A stretch of 64,000 nt of DNA from Variovorax paradoxus (GCF_022009635.1 NZ_CP091716.1:1069001-1133000), one strand, 5' to 3'; counted from the stretch's first letter, positions 17,902 through 28,818 are shown. Numbers and translations: made by a program. The notes: a model not told the origin generated them from the letters alone.

Positions 17902-18611
17902 CGCTTCCAATGCTTCAACTCCAGGGCGTGGCCAAGCGCTTCACGCTGCATCACCAGAACCAGCTCGAGCTTTCGGTGTTCGACGAGGTCGACCTGAGCG
18001 TGTCCGCCGGCGAGTGCGTGGTGCTCGACGGCGCCTCCGGCCTCGGCAAGAGCACGCTGCTCAAGCTGGTCTATGCCAACTACCGCGCGAGCGCCGGCCG
18101 CATCACCGTGCAGTCGGCCACCGGCCCGGTCGACGTGACCGAGGTAACGCCGCGCGAGCTGGTGCAGCTGCGCCGCGACACCATCGGCTACGTCAGCCAG
18201 TTCCTGCGCGTGATCCCGCGCGTGGCCGCGCTCGACGTGGTGGCCGAGCCGCTGGCCGAAGACGCCGGCGACGACCCCGCCGGCATCGAGGCCGCGCGCG
18301 AGGAAGCACGCCGCTGGCTCACGCGCCTGCGCATCCCCGAACGGCTCTGGCACCTGCCGCCAGCCACCTTCTCGGGCGGCGAACAGCAGCGCATCAACAT
18401 CGCCCGCAACATGATCAAGCCCAAGCCGCTGCTGCTGCTGGACGAGCCCACCGCCTCGCTCGACGCGGCGAACACCGACACCGTCATCGCGCTCATCCGC
18501 GAAGCCACGGCACGCGGCGCCGCCACGGTCGGCATCTTCCACGACGCGGAAGTGGGCGCGGCGGTGGCAACGCGGCGGGTCAACGTCGGCGAATTCAGGA
18601 GCCAGCCATGA
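17898..18611 (+). CDS. phnL: C-P lyase-associated ABC-type ATPase PhnL
   Basis: 237 aa. Walker A GASGLGKST, signature FSGGEQQRINIARNM and Walker B LLLLDEPTASLD are intact. The N-terminal LSVFDEVDLSVSAGECVVL stretch and the RDTIGYVSQFLRVIPRV region match PhnL, which works with PhnI in the ATP-phosphonate exchange step and is not a transporter subunit. Overlaps phnK and phnM by 4 bp. Confidence 0.95.
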   Translation: MTLPMLQLQGVAKRFTLHHQNQLELSVFDEVDLSVSAGECVVLDGASGLGKSTLLKLVYANYRASAGRITVQSATGPVDVTEVTPRELVQLRRDTIGYVSQFLRVIPRVAALDVVAEPLAEDAGDDPAGIEAAREEARRWLTRLRIPERLWHLPPATFSGGEQQRINIARNMIKPKPLLLLDEPTASLDAANTDTVIALIREATARGAATVGIFHDAEVGAAVATRRVNVGEFRSQP

Positions 18612-19762
18612 GCGCGACGACGGTGTTCTCCAACGCCCGCATGGTGCTGGCGGACGAAGTGGTCTCCGGCGCGCTGTCGGTGGCCGGCGGTCGCATCGCC
18701 TCCATCGACAGCGGTCCCACCGCCGAGGGCGCCATCGACCTCGACGGCGACTTTCTGCTGCCCGGCCTGGTCGAAGTGCACACCGACAACTTCGAGCGCC
18801 ACCTGATGCCGCGCCCCAAGGTGCATTGGGCACCGCTGCCCGCATTGCTGGCGCACGACGCGGAGATGGCCGCCGCCGGCATCACCACGGTGTTCGACGC
18901 GCTCGGCGTGGGCGAGGCCGACCCCGAGAGCCTGCGCGGCAGCACCTGGGGCTCCACGCTGGCCGCGCTCGATGCCTGCGCGGCGCAAGGCCTGCTGCGC
19001 GCCGACCATCACCTGCACGTGCGCTGCGAGCTGCCGGCGCCCAACACCGTCGAGCTGTTCGAGCCGTTTCGCGGCCACCCGCGGCTGTCGATGATCTCGC
19101 TGATGGACCACACGCCGGGCCAGCGCCAGTGGGAGAACATCGAACTCGCACGCATCTACTACACCGGCAAGAAGGGCTGGAGCGACAGCAAGTTCGAGCA
19201 GCGCGTGGCGCAGGCCGGCATGCTGCAGGCCGAATACGCGCAGCCGCACCGCCGGCATTTCGTCGACTACTGCCGCACCCACGACATCGCGCTGGCGAGC
19301 CATGACGACACCACGGTGGCGCATGTCGAGCAGGCCCATGCCGAAGGCGCCAGCATGTCCGAGTTCCCGACCACGCTGGATGCCGCGCGCGCGGCGCGAA
19401 GACTGGGTCTGTCGAACATCATGGGCGGGCCGAACGTGATGCGCGGCGGATCGCACTCCGGCAACGTGGCCGCATCCGAACTGGCGCGCCACGGCCTGCT
19501 CGACATCCTGTCGTCCGACTACGTGCCGGGCAGCCTGCTGGGCGCGGTGGTGCGGCTGGTGGACGAAGAGATCGTCACCTTGCCGCAGGCCGTGGCCATG
19601 GTCACGCGCACGCCGGCGCGCGCCGCGCGCCTGCTCGACCGCGGCGCGCTGGAGAGCGGCTTGCGCGCGGACCTGGTGCAGGTGCGTGTGTGCACGCTGT
19701 CCGACGGAGCAAGGCATCCGGTGGTGCGCGGCGTCTGGCGCGAAGGCCGCCGGGTGCTCTGA
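18608..19762 (+). CDS. phnM: Alpha-D-ribose 1-methylphosphonate 5-triphosphate diphosphatase
   Basis: 384 aa. Amidohydrolase-superfamily enzyme that removes pyrophosphate from the PhnGHIL product before the PhnJ step. Metal-binding motif VEVHTDNFERH is near residue 60, ISLMDHTPGQRQW is mid-protein, and ALASHDDTTVAHVEQA and LSSDYVPGSLL come near the end. It is the last gene of the tightly overlapping phnGHIJKLM run. The next gene, phnC, starts after a 105-bp gap with its own operator. Confidence 0.95.
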   Translation: MSATTVFSNARMVLADEVVSGALSVAGGRIASIDSGPTAEGAIDLDGDFLLPGLVEVHTDNFERHLMPRPKVHWAPLPALLAHDAEMAAAGITTVFDALGVGEADPESLRGSTWGSTLAALDACAAQGLLRADHHLHVRCELPAPNTVELFEPFRGHPRLSMISLMDHTPGQRQWENIELARIYYTGKKGWSDSKFEQRVAQAGMLQAEYAQPHRRHFVDYCRTHDIALASHDDTTVAHVEQAHAEGASMSEFPTTLDAARAARRLGLSNIMGGPNVMRGGSHSGNVAASELARHGLLDILSSDYVPGSLLGAVVRLVDEEIVTLPQAVAMVTRTPARAARLLDRGALESGLRADLVQVRVCTLSDGARHPVVRGVWREGRRVL

Positions 19763-19842
19763 CCCGGGCCGGCACAACCAGGCTGACATTCCGTCGTCGC
19801 CGAAGTGTCTCCGCCTCGTCACACGAGCTGCCGAAACTGCAT

Positions 19843-19854
19843 TTGTCTAGACGA
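19843..19854. promoter_or_regulatory. Probable PhnF operator 2 (before phnC)
   Basis: TTGTCTAGACGA, containing the perfect dyad GTCTAGAC, 13 bp upstream of the phnC start. Identical to operator 1 except at two positions and with the same GTxTAxAC core. It implies that phnCDE and the HD gene form a separately initiated but co-regulated unit. Confidence 0.65.
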
Positions 19855-19867
19855 CTTCAGGCCCGCC

Positions 19868-20725
19868 ATGAACACCCTCCTGCGCATCCGTCAGCTCAAC
19901 AAGCACTTCGCCAACGGCCGGCATGCGTTGCGCGACATCAACATCGACGTGGCGCGCGGCGACATGGTCGCGCTCATCGGCGCGTCGGGCTCCGGCAAGT
20001 CGACCCTGCTGCGGCACATCGCCGGGCTGGTCGCGGCCGACGGCAGCTCGGAGTCGCTGGTGGAAATCGACGGCCGCTGCGTGCAGAAGGGCGGCCGCAT
20101 CGACCGCGACATCCGCAAGGTGCGCTCGCAGGTCGGCTTCGTGTTCCAGCAATTCAATCTCGTGGCCAGGCTGCCGGTGCTGGTCAATGTGCTCGTGGGT
20201 TCGCTGCATCGCATGCCGTGGTGGCGCAGCTGGATGCGCCTCTTCACCGCACAGGAGCGTGCGCTGGCGCTGGAAGCGCTCGCTCGCGTGGGCATTGCCG
20301 ACTGCTACGCGCAACGCGCCTCCACCCTGTCGGGCGGCCAGCAGCAGCGCGCCGCCATCGCGCGCACGCTGGTGCAGGGCGCCAAGGTGGTGCTGGCCGA
20401 CGAGCCCATCGCCTCGCTCGATCCGGAGTCGTCGCGCAAGGTCATGGAGATCCTGGCGCGCATCAACCGCGAAGACGGCTGCACCGTCATCGTCTCGCTG
20501 CATCAGGTCGACATCGCGATGAAGTACTGCCCGCGCGTGGTGGCGCTCAACCAGGGCCAGGTCGTGTTCGACGGCCCGTCGTCCGCGCTCACGCCCGAGC
20601 TGCTGCGCGAGCTGTACGGCGTGCAGGCCGAAGAGCTGTTGCGGCCGGAGGGCACCGCCGTCGTGCCCGCGCCCGCGCAGCCGGTCGCCGGGCCCTGGGC
20701 GCAGCTTCCGGTGCAGGTCGCCTGA
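19868..20725 (+). CDS. phnC: Phosphonate ABC transporter ATP-binding protein
   Basis: 285 aa. ATPase of the inner-membrane phosphonate importer. Walker [11 protein letters not shown]-loop [11 protein letters not shown], signature [15 protein letters not shown], Walker [13 protein letters not shown] and switch [14 protein letters not shown] are typical of PhnC. The ATG at 19868 is used. An upstream GTG at 19805 would put the operator in the coding sequence. A C-terminal extension of about 35 residues (rich in Pro and Ala) goes beyond the usual PhnC length. Confidence 0.94.
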   Translation: MNTLLRIRQLNKHFANGRHALRDINIDVARGDMVALIGASGSGKSTLLRHIAGLVAADGSSESLVEIDGRCVQKGGRIDRDIRKVRSQVGFVFQQFNLVARLPVLVNVLVGSLHRMPWWRSWMRLFTAQERALALEALARVGIADCYAQRASTLSGGQQQRAAIARTLVQGAKVVLADEPIASLDPESSRKVMEILARINREDGCTVIVSLHQVDIAMKYCPRVVALNQGQVVFDGPSSALTPELLRELYGVQAEELLRPEGTAVVPAPAQPVAGPWAQLPVQVA

Positions 20726-20780
20726 GCCGCACTTCTTTCGTCCCTGTTTTTCCTTCCGTCATTCCACCTCGGAGTCATCC

Positions 20781-21731
20781 ATGATCAAGAAACTTCTCGC
20801 CGCCCTGGCCATCGGCCTGGGCATGACCGCCGCCGCACAGGCGCAGGACGCCATCAACTTCGGCATCATCTCCACGGAGGCGACGCAGAACCTCAAGGGC
20901 GACTGGCAGCCGCTGATCGACGACATGAGCAAGCAGACCGGCCTGAAGGTCACGGCCTTCTTCGCGCCCGACTACGCCGGCATCATCGAAGCCATGCGCT
21001 TCAACAAGGTGCAGCTCGGCTGGTTCGGCAACAAGTCGGCCATGGAAGCCGTGGACCGCGCCAGCGGCGAAGTGTTCGCGCAGATGGTCAATGCCGACGG
21101 CACGCAGGGCTACTACTCGCACCTGATCGTGAACCGCGAGAGCCCGCTCAACACGCTCGACGACGTGCTCAAGAACGCGAAGAACCTGAGCTTCGGCAAC
21201 GGCGACCCGAACTCCACCTCGGGCTACCTCGTGCCCGGCTTCTACGTCTTCGCGCAGAACAAGGTGGACGCCAAGACCATCTTCAAGATCACGCGCAGCG
21301 CCAACCACGAGACCAACGCGCTGGCCGTGGCCAACAAGCAGGTCGACGTGGCCACCAACAACAGCGAGAACCTGGAGAAGGTCAAGGAGCGCTTCCCCGA
21401 GAAGTTCAAGGACATCAAGATCGTCTGGACCTCGCCGCTGATTCCGCTCGACCCGCTGGTCATGCGCAAGGACCTGCCCGAGGCGACCAAGGCGAAGCTG
21501 CGCAACTTCTTCTTCAACTACGCCAAGACCGATGCGCGCGAGAAGGAAATCGTCATGAAGATTTCCAAGCTCTCGGGCTTCAAGGAATCGAGCGACAAGC
21601 AGCTCCTGCCGATCCGCCAGATCGACCTGTTCGGCCAGCGCACCAAGATCGAAGCCGACACCGTGCTGAGCGACGCCGACAAGAAGGCGAAGCTCGCCGA
21701 CATCGACAAGAAGCTGGCCGCGCTGAACTGA
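20781..21731 (+). CDS. phnD: Phosphonate ABC transporter periplasmic binding protein
   Basis: 316 aa. The signal peptide [21 protein letters not shown] is followed by [46 protein letters not shown] and [16 protein letters not shown], the ligand-binding loops of PhnD. It delivers phosphonate to PhnE/PhnC. CTCGGAG lies at ribosome-site distance before the ATG. Two distant PhnD-like relatives occur at 59-61 kb in a different setting. Confidence 0.96.
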   Translation: MIKKLLAALAIGLGMTAAAQAQDAINFGIISTEATQNLKGDWQPLIDDMSKQTGLKVTAFFAPDYAGIIEAMRFNKVQLGWFGNKSAMEAVDRASGEVFAQMVNADGTQGYYSHLIVNRESPLNTLDDVLKNAKNLSFGNGDPNSTSGYLVPGFYVFAQNKVDAKTIFKITRSANHETNALAVANKQVDVATNNSENLEKVKERFPEKFKDIKIVWTSPLIPLDPLVMRKDLPEATKAKLRNFFFNYAKTDAREKEIVMKISKLSGFKESSDKQLLPIRQIDLFGQRTKIEADTVLSDADKKAKLADIDKKLAALN

Positions 21732-21762
21732 GCACCCGCCGCCCGCACGCCGATCGCCTGAC

Positions 21763-22566
21763 ATGCAACCCACGGTTCAGATTCCCCGCATGCCGCCAGC
21801 CTCGGCGGCCCCCAAGCGCAACCTCGCGTGGCAGCTGTCGTGGGCCGCACTGCTGATCGTCCTGGCCGCCTCCTGGAACGGCGCCGACATGCGGCCGCTC
21901 GACCTGTGGCGCGACAGCGGCAACATGGCGACCTACGCCGCCGAGTTCTTTCCGCCGAACTTCACGCACTGGCGCATGTACCTGCAGGAGATGGTGGTCA
22001 CGCTGCAGATCGCCCTGTGGGGCACGGTGCTGGCGGTCGTCACCGCGGTGCCGCTGGCGCTGCTGGCTTCGGCCAACATCGTGCCGTGGTGGGTCTACCA
22101 GCCGATGCGCCGGCTGATGGACAGCTGCCGCGCCATCAACGAGATGGTGTTCGCGATGCTGTTCGTGGTGGCCGTGGGCCTGGGGCCTTTCGCCGGCGTG
22201 CTGGCTCTGTGGGTGCACACCACCGGCGTGCTGGCCAAGCTCTTCGCGGAGGCCGTGGAGGCCATCGATCCCCAGCCGGTGGAAGGCATCCGCTCCACCG
22301 GCGCCAGCGCCCTGCACGAGATCGTGTACGGCGTGCTGCCGCAGGTGATGCCGCTCTGGATTTCCTACGCGCTGTACCGCTTCGAGTCGAACGTGCGCTC
22401 GGCCTCGGTGGTGGGCATGGTGGGCGCGGGCGGCATCGGCGTGGTGTTGTGGGAAATCATCCGCGGCTTCCAGTACGCCGAGACCTGCGCGGTGATGCTC
22501 ATCATCGTTGTCAGCGTCAGCGTGATCGACCTGGTGTCGGCGCGCATCCGCAAGCTGCTGATCTAG
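21763..22566 (+). CDS. phnE: Phosphonate ABC transporter permease
   Basis: 267 aa, about six membrane helices. The EAA loop contacting the ATPase is [20 protein letters not shown], and [19 protein letters not shown] is the conserved C-terminal segment of PhnE. A single permease gene is present, so the channel is probably a homodimer. Sits 31 bp after phnD and 10 bp before the HD-domain gene. Confidence 0.95.
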   Translation: MQPTVQIPRMPPASAAPKRNLAWQLSWAALLIVLAASWNGADMRPLDLWRDSGNMATYAAEFFPPNFTHWRMYLQEMVVTLQIALWGTVLAVVTAVPLALLASANIVPWWVYQPMRRLMDSCRAINEMVFAMLFVVAVGLGPFAGVLALWVHTTGVLAKLFAEAVEAIDPQPVEGIRSTGASALHEIVYGVLPQVMPLWISYALYRFESNVRSASVVGMVGAGGIGVVLWEIIRGFQYAETCAVMLIIVVSVSVIDLVSARIRKLLI

Positions 22567-22576
22567 GAGCGTTCCC

Positions 22577-23146
22577 GTGGCATTGACGCTCGACGAAATC
22601 GCGAGCCTGCTGGCCGGACCCGGCCAGCGGCAATACGGCCGCGAAGCCGTGAGCCAGCTGGATCACGCGCTGCAGTGCGCGGCGCTGGCGGAAGAAGCCG
22701 GCGAGAGCACGCAGACCGTGGTGGCGGCGCTGTTGCACGACCTGGGACATCTGCTCGCCCCCGGCAACGAGCAGCAGGAAAAGACCGATGCACCGCGGGC
22801 GCGCGACGACCTGCATCAGTACATTGCGCTGCCTTTCCTGCATGGCGTGTTTCCGTCTGGCGTGCTGGAACCGATCCGCCTGCATGTCGAGGCCAAGCGC
22901 TGCCTGTGCGCCTTGGATGCGGGTTACTGGGACACCCTGTCCCCGGCCTCGAAGCACAGCCTGGTGCTGCAGGGCGGCCCCTGCACGCAGGAAGAAGCCG
23001 AAGCCTTCATGCGCGCGCCGTTCGCCGAAGAGTCGCTGCGCGTGCGCCGCTACGACGATCTGGCCAAGGTGAAGGACAAGGCGACACCGCCGCTTGCCCA
23101 CTATCTGCGGAAGATGGCGCAGGTCGCGCTTCAGCAGCCGGGGTGA
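22577..23146 (+). CDS. PhnZ-type HD-domain phosphonate oxygenase
   Basis: 189 aa, GTG start at 22577 with GGAGC upstream. Metal ligands of the HD domain are evident: H30, H54-D55, H58, H80, H103, plus K107. Tyr20 and Glu23 precede them with the Y-x-x-E spacing that I recall from PhnZ, the mixed-valence di-iron oxygenase cleaving 2-amino-1-hydroxyethylphosphonate to glycine and phosphate. Residue offsets to the recalled PhnZ numbering are constant over Y, E and the first ligands. Last gene of the phnCDE unit. No PhnY hydroxylase is seen, so its true substrate is open. Confidence 0.8.
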   Translation: MALTLDEIASLLAGPGQRQYGREAVSQLDHALQCAALAEEAGESTQTVVAALLHDLGHLLAPGNEQQEKTDAPRARDDLHQYIALPFLHGVFPSGVLEPIRLHVEAKRCLCALDAGYWDTLSPASKHSLVLQGGPCTQEEAEAFMRAPFAEESLRVRRYDDLAKVKDKATPPLAHYLRKMAQVALQQPG

Positions 23147-23165
23147 CTGCTCAAGGGAGGCTGCC

Positions 23166-24386
23166 TCAGGCCTCGCCCCTGAACCGCAGCGCAGCCTGCC
23201 GCACCACCTCCGCCAGCAGCCGCTCCTTGCCCTGCTTCTCGCGCAGCCACCGCGCATCGTTGCGATTGGCTTCCACGCTGGTGCGCAGTTCACCCAGCGC
23301 CTGCGTCGCGTTGAGCGCCTCGCTGTGCCATTCGAGCTGCGTCATCGTCATCAGGATGTGGTCGCGCAGCGGCATGTGCTGGCCGCTGGCCGGGTCGACG
23401 TACACCGCGTCGAGGCCGAAGCGGCAGGCCTGGAAGCGGTTGTAGGTGTAGACGAGGTAGTCGTCTTCCGTGGGTTCGAAGGGCTGCTCCTGCAGGAACC
23501 ATGCGGCCAGCGACTGCACATAGCCCGCGAGCGCGGCGGCGCGCTCGACGGTGAGCGGCGTGTCGAACACGCGGATCTCGATGGTGCCGAACTCGGGCTT
23601 GGGGCGGATGTCCCAGTAGAAGTCTTTCATGCTGCGCACGACGCCGGTGCGGGTCATGCGCTCGAAATACGCCTCGAATTCCTTCCAGCTCAGCGTGAAG
23701 GGCGCGCGGCCGGACAGCGGGAAAGCGAACACCGAATTCAGCCGGGCGGAGTCGAACTGCGTGTCCTGCCCCTGCACGAAGGGCGAAGACGCCGACAGCG
23801 CGATGAAGTGCGGTATGTAGCGCGACATGCGGTGCAGCATCAAGAGGGCCGCGTCGGCATCGGGGCAGCCGATGTGCACATGCTGGCCGAAGATGGTGAA
23901 CTGCTTGCTCAGGTAGCCGTACAGCTCCGACAACTCGCGAAAGCGCGGCTTGTCGTAGATGCGCCGTTCGTGCCACTGCTGGAACGTGTGCGTGCCGCCG
24001 CCCACCACCGCGATGTTGAGCTTGTCGGCGTTGCGGATCAGCGCCTCGCGGATGGGCGAGAGCTGCGTGATCACGTCCTGTGCCGAATGGCAGATGTCGG
24101 TCGAGATCTCGATCATGCTCGAGGTCATCTCGGGCACCACGCTGCCGGGCAGCGGGGTCTGGGCCATCAGGCGCAGCATGTCTTCGGCGTAGGGCGCGAG
24201 GTCGTAGTCGTGCGTGTTCACGAGCTGCAGTTCCAGCTCCACGCCCAGCGACAGCGCCTCCGACTTGTTGAAGGGCTCCAGCTTGACCATGCGGCTCTCG
24301 GGGTCCGCAGGCAGCGGGGCGGAGCGCACGTCGTCGCTGTCCGGATCGACTGGGGTGGCTGCGGTGTTGCTGTTGCTGCTGCTCAT
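23166..24386 (-). CDS. YbdK-type carboxylate-amine ligase (glutamate-cysteine ligase 2 family)
   Basis: 406 aa. ATP-grasp-like GCS2 fold: [19 protein letters not shown] (the metal-binding Glu pair), [37 protein letters not shown] and [20 protein letters not shown]. The family shows weak gamma-glutamylcysteine ligase activity, and the physiological substrate is not fixed. The first about 35 residues are a low-complexity Ser/Asp/Pro tail. ATGA overlap with the upstream antiporter gene indicates one operon. Confidence 0.9.
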   Translation of the reverse strand: MSSSNSNTAATPVDPDSDDVRSAPLPADPESRMVKLEPFNKSEALSLGVELELQLVNTHDYDLAPYAEDMLRLMAQTPLPGSVVPEMTSSMIEISTDICHSAQDVITQLSPIREALIRNADKLNIAVVGGGTHTFQQWHERRIYDKPRFRELSELYGYLSKQFTIFGQHVHIGCPDADAALLMLHRMSRYIPHFIALSASSPFVQGQDTQFDSARLNSVFAFPLSGRAPFTLSWKEFEAYFERMTRTGVVRSMKDFYWDIRPKPEFGTIEIRVFDTPLTVERAAALAGYVQSLAAWFLQEQPFEPTEDDYLVYTYNRFQACRFGLDAVYVDPASGQHMPLRDHILMTMTQLEWHSEALNATQALGELRTSVEANRNDARWLREKQGKERLLAEVVRQAALRFRGEA

Positions 24387-25654
24387 CGCTGCGTGTCCTC
24401 GGTGGTGCTGAAGGCCTGGGGCGCCCAGGGCACCGAACTTTCTCCGACCGCGTGGATGGCCACGGTGGCGAGCACCGCGCCCACCACTTCCATCAACAGG
24501 ATCGAGGGCAGGGCCACCTGCGTGATCATGGTGCCCAGCAGGGGCGAGGCGGTGGCGAAATTGGAGGCGATGAGCAGCGCGATCGACGACAGCGGCGACA
24601 TCGCGCAGCCGACCCAGAAGGCCTGCTTCCAGCTCGCGCCGCTGCCGGGGTTGGCAATGGCCACGCCCGCGATCTTGGTCAGCAGGCGCACGCCGATCAC
24701 GGCCACCACCACGCTGGCCACCGGCAGGGTCCAGTCGGCCTGCGCGGCCACGATCGACACCAGCACGAACATCAGCATGGTCAGCAGCGACGCCGCCGTG
24801 CCGAGCTGGCGTTGCCAGGCCCAGGGCTTGGGATTGAGCGTCTTGAGCAGCACGCCGCCGATCAGCGCGGCCAGCGGCGCAGAGCCGCCGATGTGCGCGG
24901 TGAGCGCGGCGCCCGCCGCGATGATGGCTAGAAGCAAGATCGAGGTGTTCTCGCTGGTCGGGCTCATCACCCGCAGCGCCGAGCGCAGCGCCAGCGCCAT
25001 GATGCCGCCCACCACGAACGACAGGCCCAGCACCACGGCCACCGGATAGAGCTGCTGCAGCACGGTTTGCGGCGCGCGTTCGATCAGCCCGGCCTGCGCA
25101 TAGCCCAGCGCCAGTGCGTAGAAGGTGTTGAGCGTGGCCAGCGTCATGGCGCGCTCGGTCACCGGGCCGGCGGCGCGGGTGTCGATGATCACGCGGCTGA
25201 GCACCGCCGGCGAGGCCACGATGGCCATCAGCGCGATCGGGTTGGCCACCGGCTCGGGCAGGCCCAGCAGCGTCAGGATCCAGTACACGCCGAAGTAGGT
25301 GAGCGTGGCTTCGAGCAGGCTCTGCACCAACACCATCGGGTTGTGGCGGAACCAGCGCAGCGGCAGCCGCCCGCCCGCCTCGAACAGCACCACGGCCGCG
25401 CCCAGCTCCAGCAAAAAGAGGCTGATGCCGCGCAGCGGCCAGATCGCGCCCTCGAAGCCGGCAAAGCCCACCACAGCCCCCACCAGCGAATAGCCGATCA
25501 CCTTGGGCAGCCCCAGGTAGCGCTGCACCAGGTGGCCGGAGGCTGCGGCCGCCGCCAGCAGCAGCGACCACAGCACGGTGGGCAGGCCGGCCGAGGGGCG
25601 CACCCATTCGGACCAGAAGCCCAGCAGATCGTTGAGGAAGCTCGTCAGGTTCAT
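24383..25654 (-). CDS. CPA2-family cation:proton antiporter
   Basis: 423 aa with about 12 hydrophobic helices. [20 protein letters not shown] and [20 protein letters not shown] are the typical N-terminal helices of KefB/NhaS-like exchangers. No C-terminal RCK/TrkA nucleotide-binding domain is present, so it is the bare membrane antiporter. Overlaps the YbdK gene by 4 bp and the Gcr-family gene by 4 bp. Ion specificity unknown. Confidence 0.85.
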   Translation of the reverse strand: MNLTSFLNDLLGFWSEWVRPSAGLPTVLWSLLLAAAAASGHLVQRYLGLPKVIGYSLVGAVVGFAGFEGAIWPLRGISLFLLELGAAVVLFEAGGRLPLRWFRHNPMVLVQSLLEATLTYFGVYWILTLLGLPEPVANPIALMAIVASPAVLSRVIIDTRAAGPVTERAMTLATLNTFYALALGYAQAGLIERAPQTVLQQLYPVAVVLGLSFVVGGIMALALRSALRVMSPTSENTSILLLAIIAAGAALTAHIGGSAPLAALIGGVLLKTLNPKPWAWQRQLGTAASLLTMLMFVLVSIVAAQADWTLPVASVVVAVIGVRLLTKIAGVAIANPGSGASWKQAFWVGCAMSPLSSIALLIASNFATASPLLGTMITQVALPSILLMEVVGAVLATVAIHAVGESSVPWAPQAFSTTEDTQR

Positions 25655-27624
25655 GCAGGTAGGAAGAAGCTCACCGGCCGGCTGCGCCAGCGTGCCCAGA
25701 TCGCGCTGCGGATGCGCGCGCGGTCACTGAGGCTCACGCTGTGCGCGCGCAGCGCCAGCCGGAAAGCGAAATAGAAACTCACGCTCACATTGAGCGCGCC
25801 GATCACCGGGATGGCCGCCACCGCCCACCACAGCGCGGGCTGCTGCAGCACCGCCAGGCCCGTGGACGCCGCGGCCGCGGCGATTTGCCCGGCCGACAGT
25901 GTCACGTGGCGCACATCCAGCCCGAGCCCGAAGAAACCCGCGAACGCGGGCAGGAGGCCGAGCATGAGGCCGAGCGAGATGTTGGAGGCGAAGCCCGAGA
26001 TGTGTGTGCGCATGAAGTCGGCCCAGCGGCGAGCCCGTGCGGCACCCAGAAAAGCGCCGATGCGAGGGTTGTAACGCATGGCGGAGTCCAGTCTGTGCAG
26101 GACAAAGGCGTTTTCTGTCCATCCGGCGATGATGCTGGCCGAAAACAGCAGGATGCCGGTGAATGCCGCATAAAGCGCGGTCGGCCCGGCCAGCGACAGC
26201 GAATTCAGCGTGGCCGAGGCATGCGCCGCGTCGAGCAGCGGCCGGCCCAGCGCCAGCTGGATCAGCAGCGCCACCGCCGCCATCGCCGGCACCACCACCA
26301 GCACGTTGCCCAGCACCGCCGCCACCTGCGAGCGCACCAGGTTGGCCACCTCGTCGACGAAGCCGTCCACCGCCCCGTCCGACTTGATGTCGCGCAGCCG
26401 CGCCGCCAGCGCCGGCGCCGTCATGGCGGGCTGCTTGGTGGCCAGCGTCAGGTGCAGCAGCTGGATGGCGACGAAGCTCGCCGCGTACATGAGGCCCGCT
26501 GCCAGCCCGCTCCAGAAGGCCGACAGGCCCAGCGCGTAGATGCCGAACTTCAGCAGCACCGTGATGGAGGTGAGCGCGCCGCCGCCGGCGGCCTTCTTCA
26601 CCATCCGCGCATAGCTGGCGCGGTCGCGGGTGATGTAGTGCTCGCCGGTCTCGGCGCTGCGCTCGGTCACCTTGGCGGCCAGCATCGACGAATTGGAGGC
26701 GATCAGCGCGCGGATGCTGTTGCGCTCGCCGCCCGCCAGCACCAGCCGGCCGACCAGCCGAGCCACGCTGGGCCCGGCGCTGGGCGACATCAGGCAGTCG
26801 AGCAGTTCGCGGATGCGCAGCACGCGCTCGCGCAACTGGCGCAGCCGGAACACCAGACCCACCGAGATGCCGTTGTCCTCCAGGTGCGTGTAGACCGACG
26901 AAGTCACGGCGCGGCAGGCGTCGAGCCGGTCGCGAAACACCACGAAGGCGGCCTGCAGCGCCTGGTCGTCGCGCGGCTGCGCGAACATCTGCTCGCGCAG
27001 GCCGTCCAGGTCGGCCATCAGCGCGTGGAACGGGCGCCCCGCGCCGAGCTCGGGGCTCATGCGCAGCCGCAGCTCGGGCGAAAAGCCGGTGGCCACCACC
27101 TGGCTGGCGCAGTAGGTCACGGCGTCCATCACCGTGTGGCGCCAGCGCGGGGCGCCGTCCTCGTCGATGGCGGCGTCGGCCAGCAGCGCGCCGATGCGCG
27201 CGAGCTGCGTCTCGTCGAGCAGCGCGATCCAGCCGGCGTCGAACACGCCGGGCAGCACCATGCGGAACAGGTCCGACGCGTCGGTAGTCTCGGGCGTGCC
27301 CGGCAGGATCTTGCGGCGCAGCCGCTCGCTCAGCTCGCTGGCGAAGGCGGTGCGCGGCGCGAAGCCGTAGTCGGCCAGCAGCGTGGTCAGGTCGACCGAC
27401 TGCGTGAAGGCGCGCCACCAGGCGCGCAGGCGCTCGCGCAGCTCCGGCCGCGCCTCGATGGCGTCCAGCAGCAGCTGCACGCGGCCCATGGCCGCCTGGG
27501 GCGAGGCGCGGTCGCCGCGCAGCCAGTCGAAGATATTGATGAGCCAGATGTGGCGCTGCGCCACATCGGCCGTCGGGTCGAGGCCGGCAAGCAGCCCCTG
27601 CAAGTCGCGCGATGCGGCAGCCAT
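25651..27624 (-). CDS. Gcr-family membrane protein, often labelled site-specific recombinase
   Basis: 657 aa. The first about 330 residues are soluble and helical ([34 protein letters not shown]), followed by several strongly hydrophobic helices between about 345 and 630. This fits the family named after gonococcal Gcr. I see no Ser- or Tyr-recombinase catalytic signature, and a multi-spanning membrane protein is an unlikely recombinase, so the historical name should be read with caution. ATGA overlap with the downstream antiporter suggests a membrane-related job. Confidence 0.82.
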   Translation of the reverse strand: MAAASRDLQGLLAGLDPTADVAQRHIWLINIFDWLRGDRASPQAAMGRVQLLLDAIEARPELRERLRAWWRAFTQSVDLTTLLADYGFAPRTAFASELSERLRRKILPGTPETTDASDLFRMVLPGVFDAGWIALLDETQLARIGALLADAAIDEDGAPRWRHTVMDAVTYCASQVVATGFSPELRLRMSPELGAGRPFHALMADLDGLREQMFAQPRDDQALQAAFVVFRDRLDACRAVTSSVYTHLEDNGISVGLVFRLRQLRERVLRIRELLDCLMSPSAGPSVARLVGRLVLAGGERNSIRALIASNSSMLAAKVTERSAETGEHYITRDRASYARMVKKAAGGGALTSITVLLKFGIYALGLSAFWSGLAAGLMYAASFVAIQLLHLTLATKQPAMTAPALAARLRDIKSDGAVDGFVDEVANLVRSQVAAVLGNVLVVVPAMAAVALLIQLALGRPLLDAAHASATLNSLSLAGPTALYAAFTGILLFSASIIAGWTENAFVLHRLDSAMRYNPRIGAFLGAARARRWADFMRTHISGFASNISLGLMLGLLPAFAGFFGLGLDVRHVTLSAGQIAAAAASTGLAVLQQPALWWAVAAIPVIGALNVSVSFYFAFRLALRAHSVSLSDRARIRSAIWARWRSRPVSFFLPA

Positions 27625-27666
27625 GTCGGGGGGCGGGGGAGAAAAGGGGAAGAGGGTGCGCCGTGC

Positions 27667-28062
27667 TCAGTGCAGTACGCGGGAGACAGGGGCGCCGCCG
27701 ATGTCGGCTTCGAGCACGAACATGGGAATCGGAACGTCGAAGCGCTCGCCTTCCTCGCTCACCACGAAAAAACTGCCGTGCATCGTGCCGCTGGGCGCCT
27801 GCAGGCGGCAGCCGCTCGTGTAACGGAAGGATTCGCCGGGCGCCAGCAGCGGCTGCTGGCCGATCACGCCCAGGCCCTTGACTTCCTGGGCATGGCCCGA
27901 GGCGTCGTTGATCAGCCAGTGGCGCGCGATCAGCTGGGCGGCCACCGAACCCGTGTTCGTGACCGTCACCGTGTAGGAAAAGGTGTAGATGTTGTCCTTG
28001 GCGGACGACTGGTCGGCCAGGAAGCGCGGTTCGACCTGTACGCTGAAGGGGCTGTGTGACAT
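27667..28062 (-). CDS. apaG: ApaG/CorD domain protein
   Basis: 131 aa, single Ig-like domain. [20 protein letters not shown] followed by [20 protein letters not shown] and [15 protein letters not shown] are unmistakable ApaG sequence. The protein has been linked to cobalt/magnesium efflux resistance and to diadenosine polyphosphate control. Its biochemical role is uncertain. It is divergent from rpe with a 60-bp gap, an arrangement I recall from other Burkholderiales. An ATG at 28071 would add three residues. Confidence 0.93.
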   Translation of the reverse strand: MSHSPFSVQVEPRFLADQSSAKDNIYTFSYTVTVTNTGSVAAQLIARHWLINDASGHAQEVKGLGVIGQQPLLAPGESFRYTSGCRLQAPSGTMHGSFFVVSEEGERFDVPIPMFVLEADIGGAPVSRVLH

Positions 28063-28122
28063 GGGGCGCATGGTAACGGAGGCCTTTGGTCGGACTTCCG
28101 CCGGCTGCGAGAATCCAGGGTT

Positions 28123-28818
28123 ATGAGCACCCCGTTCCGCATCGCGCCATCCATCCTGTCCGCCGACTTCGCGCACCTCGGCAAAGAACTGACCGACGTG
28201 ATCGCGGCCGGCGCCGACTGGATCCACTTCGACGTGATGGACAACCATTACGTGCCGAACCTGACCTTCGGCCCGATGATCTGCCAGGCGCTCAAGCCCT
28301 ATGCCAAGACCGCCGACGGCACCCCGGTGCCGATCGACGTGCACCTGATGATCCAGCCGGTCGACGCGCTGGCCGCCTCCTTCGCGCAGGCGGGCGCCGA
28401 CTACATCAGCTTCCACCCCGACGCCTCGCCCCACGTGCACCGCAGCATCCAGGCCATCAAGGCCGCCGGCTGCAAGGCCGGGCTGGTGTTCAACCCGGGC
28501 CTGGGCCTGGAGGCGCTGGACTGGGCCATCGACGACATCGACCTGATCCTGATCATGAGCGTGAACCCCGGCTTCGGCGGCCAGAGCTTCATCGACTCGG
28601 CCCTGCGCAAGATCGAGATGGCGCGCAAGCGCATCGAGCAGAGCGGCCGCGACATTCGCCTCGAAGTGGACGGCGGCATCAAGGTCGACAACATTGCGCG
28701 CGTGGCCTCCGCCGGCGCCGACACCTTCGTGGCGGGCAGCGCGATCTTCAATGCCAAGGACTACGGCGCCGTCATCGGCGACATGCGCAAGCAGCTGGCC
28801 GGCGTGGTCAGCGGCTGA
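28123..28818 (+). CDS. rpe: Ribulose-phosphate 3-epimerase
   Basis: 231 aa. Interconverts ribulose 5-phosphate and xylulose 5-phosphate in the pentose phosphate pathway. TIM-barrel motifs [51 protein letters not shown] and [12 protein letters not shown] contain the metal-binding His and Asp residues. The end of the gene overlaps by 11 bp with the convergent small-protein gene. No phosphoglycolate phosphatase gene follows, unlike the common rpe-gph order. Confidence 0.97.
   Translation: MSTPFRIAPSILSADFAHLGKELTDVIAAGADWIHFDVMDNHYVPNLTFGPMICQALKPYAKTADGTPVPIDVHLMIQPVDALAASFAQAGADYISFHPDASPHVHRSIQAIKAAGCKAGLVFNPGLGLEALDWAIDDIDLILIMSVNPGFGGQSFIDSALRKIEMARKRIEQSGRDIRLEVDGGIKVDNIARVASAGADTFVAGSAIFNAKDYGAVIGDMRKQLAGVVSG

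Noticed and set aside
25651..27624. Mobile element or integrase based on the recombinase family name
   Set aside because: No recombinase motifs, no flanking repeats or attachment sites, and membrane helices are evident.
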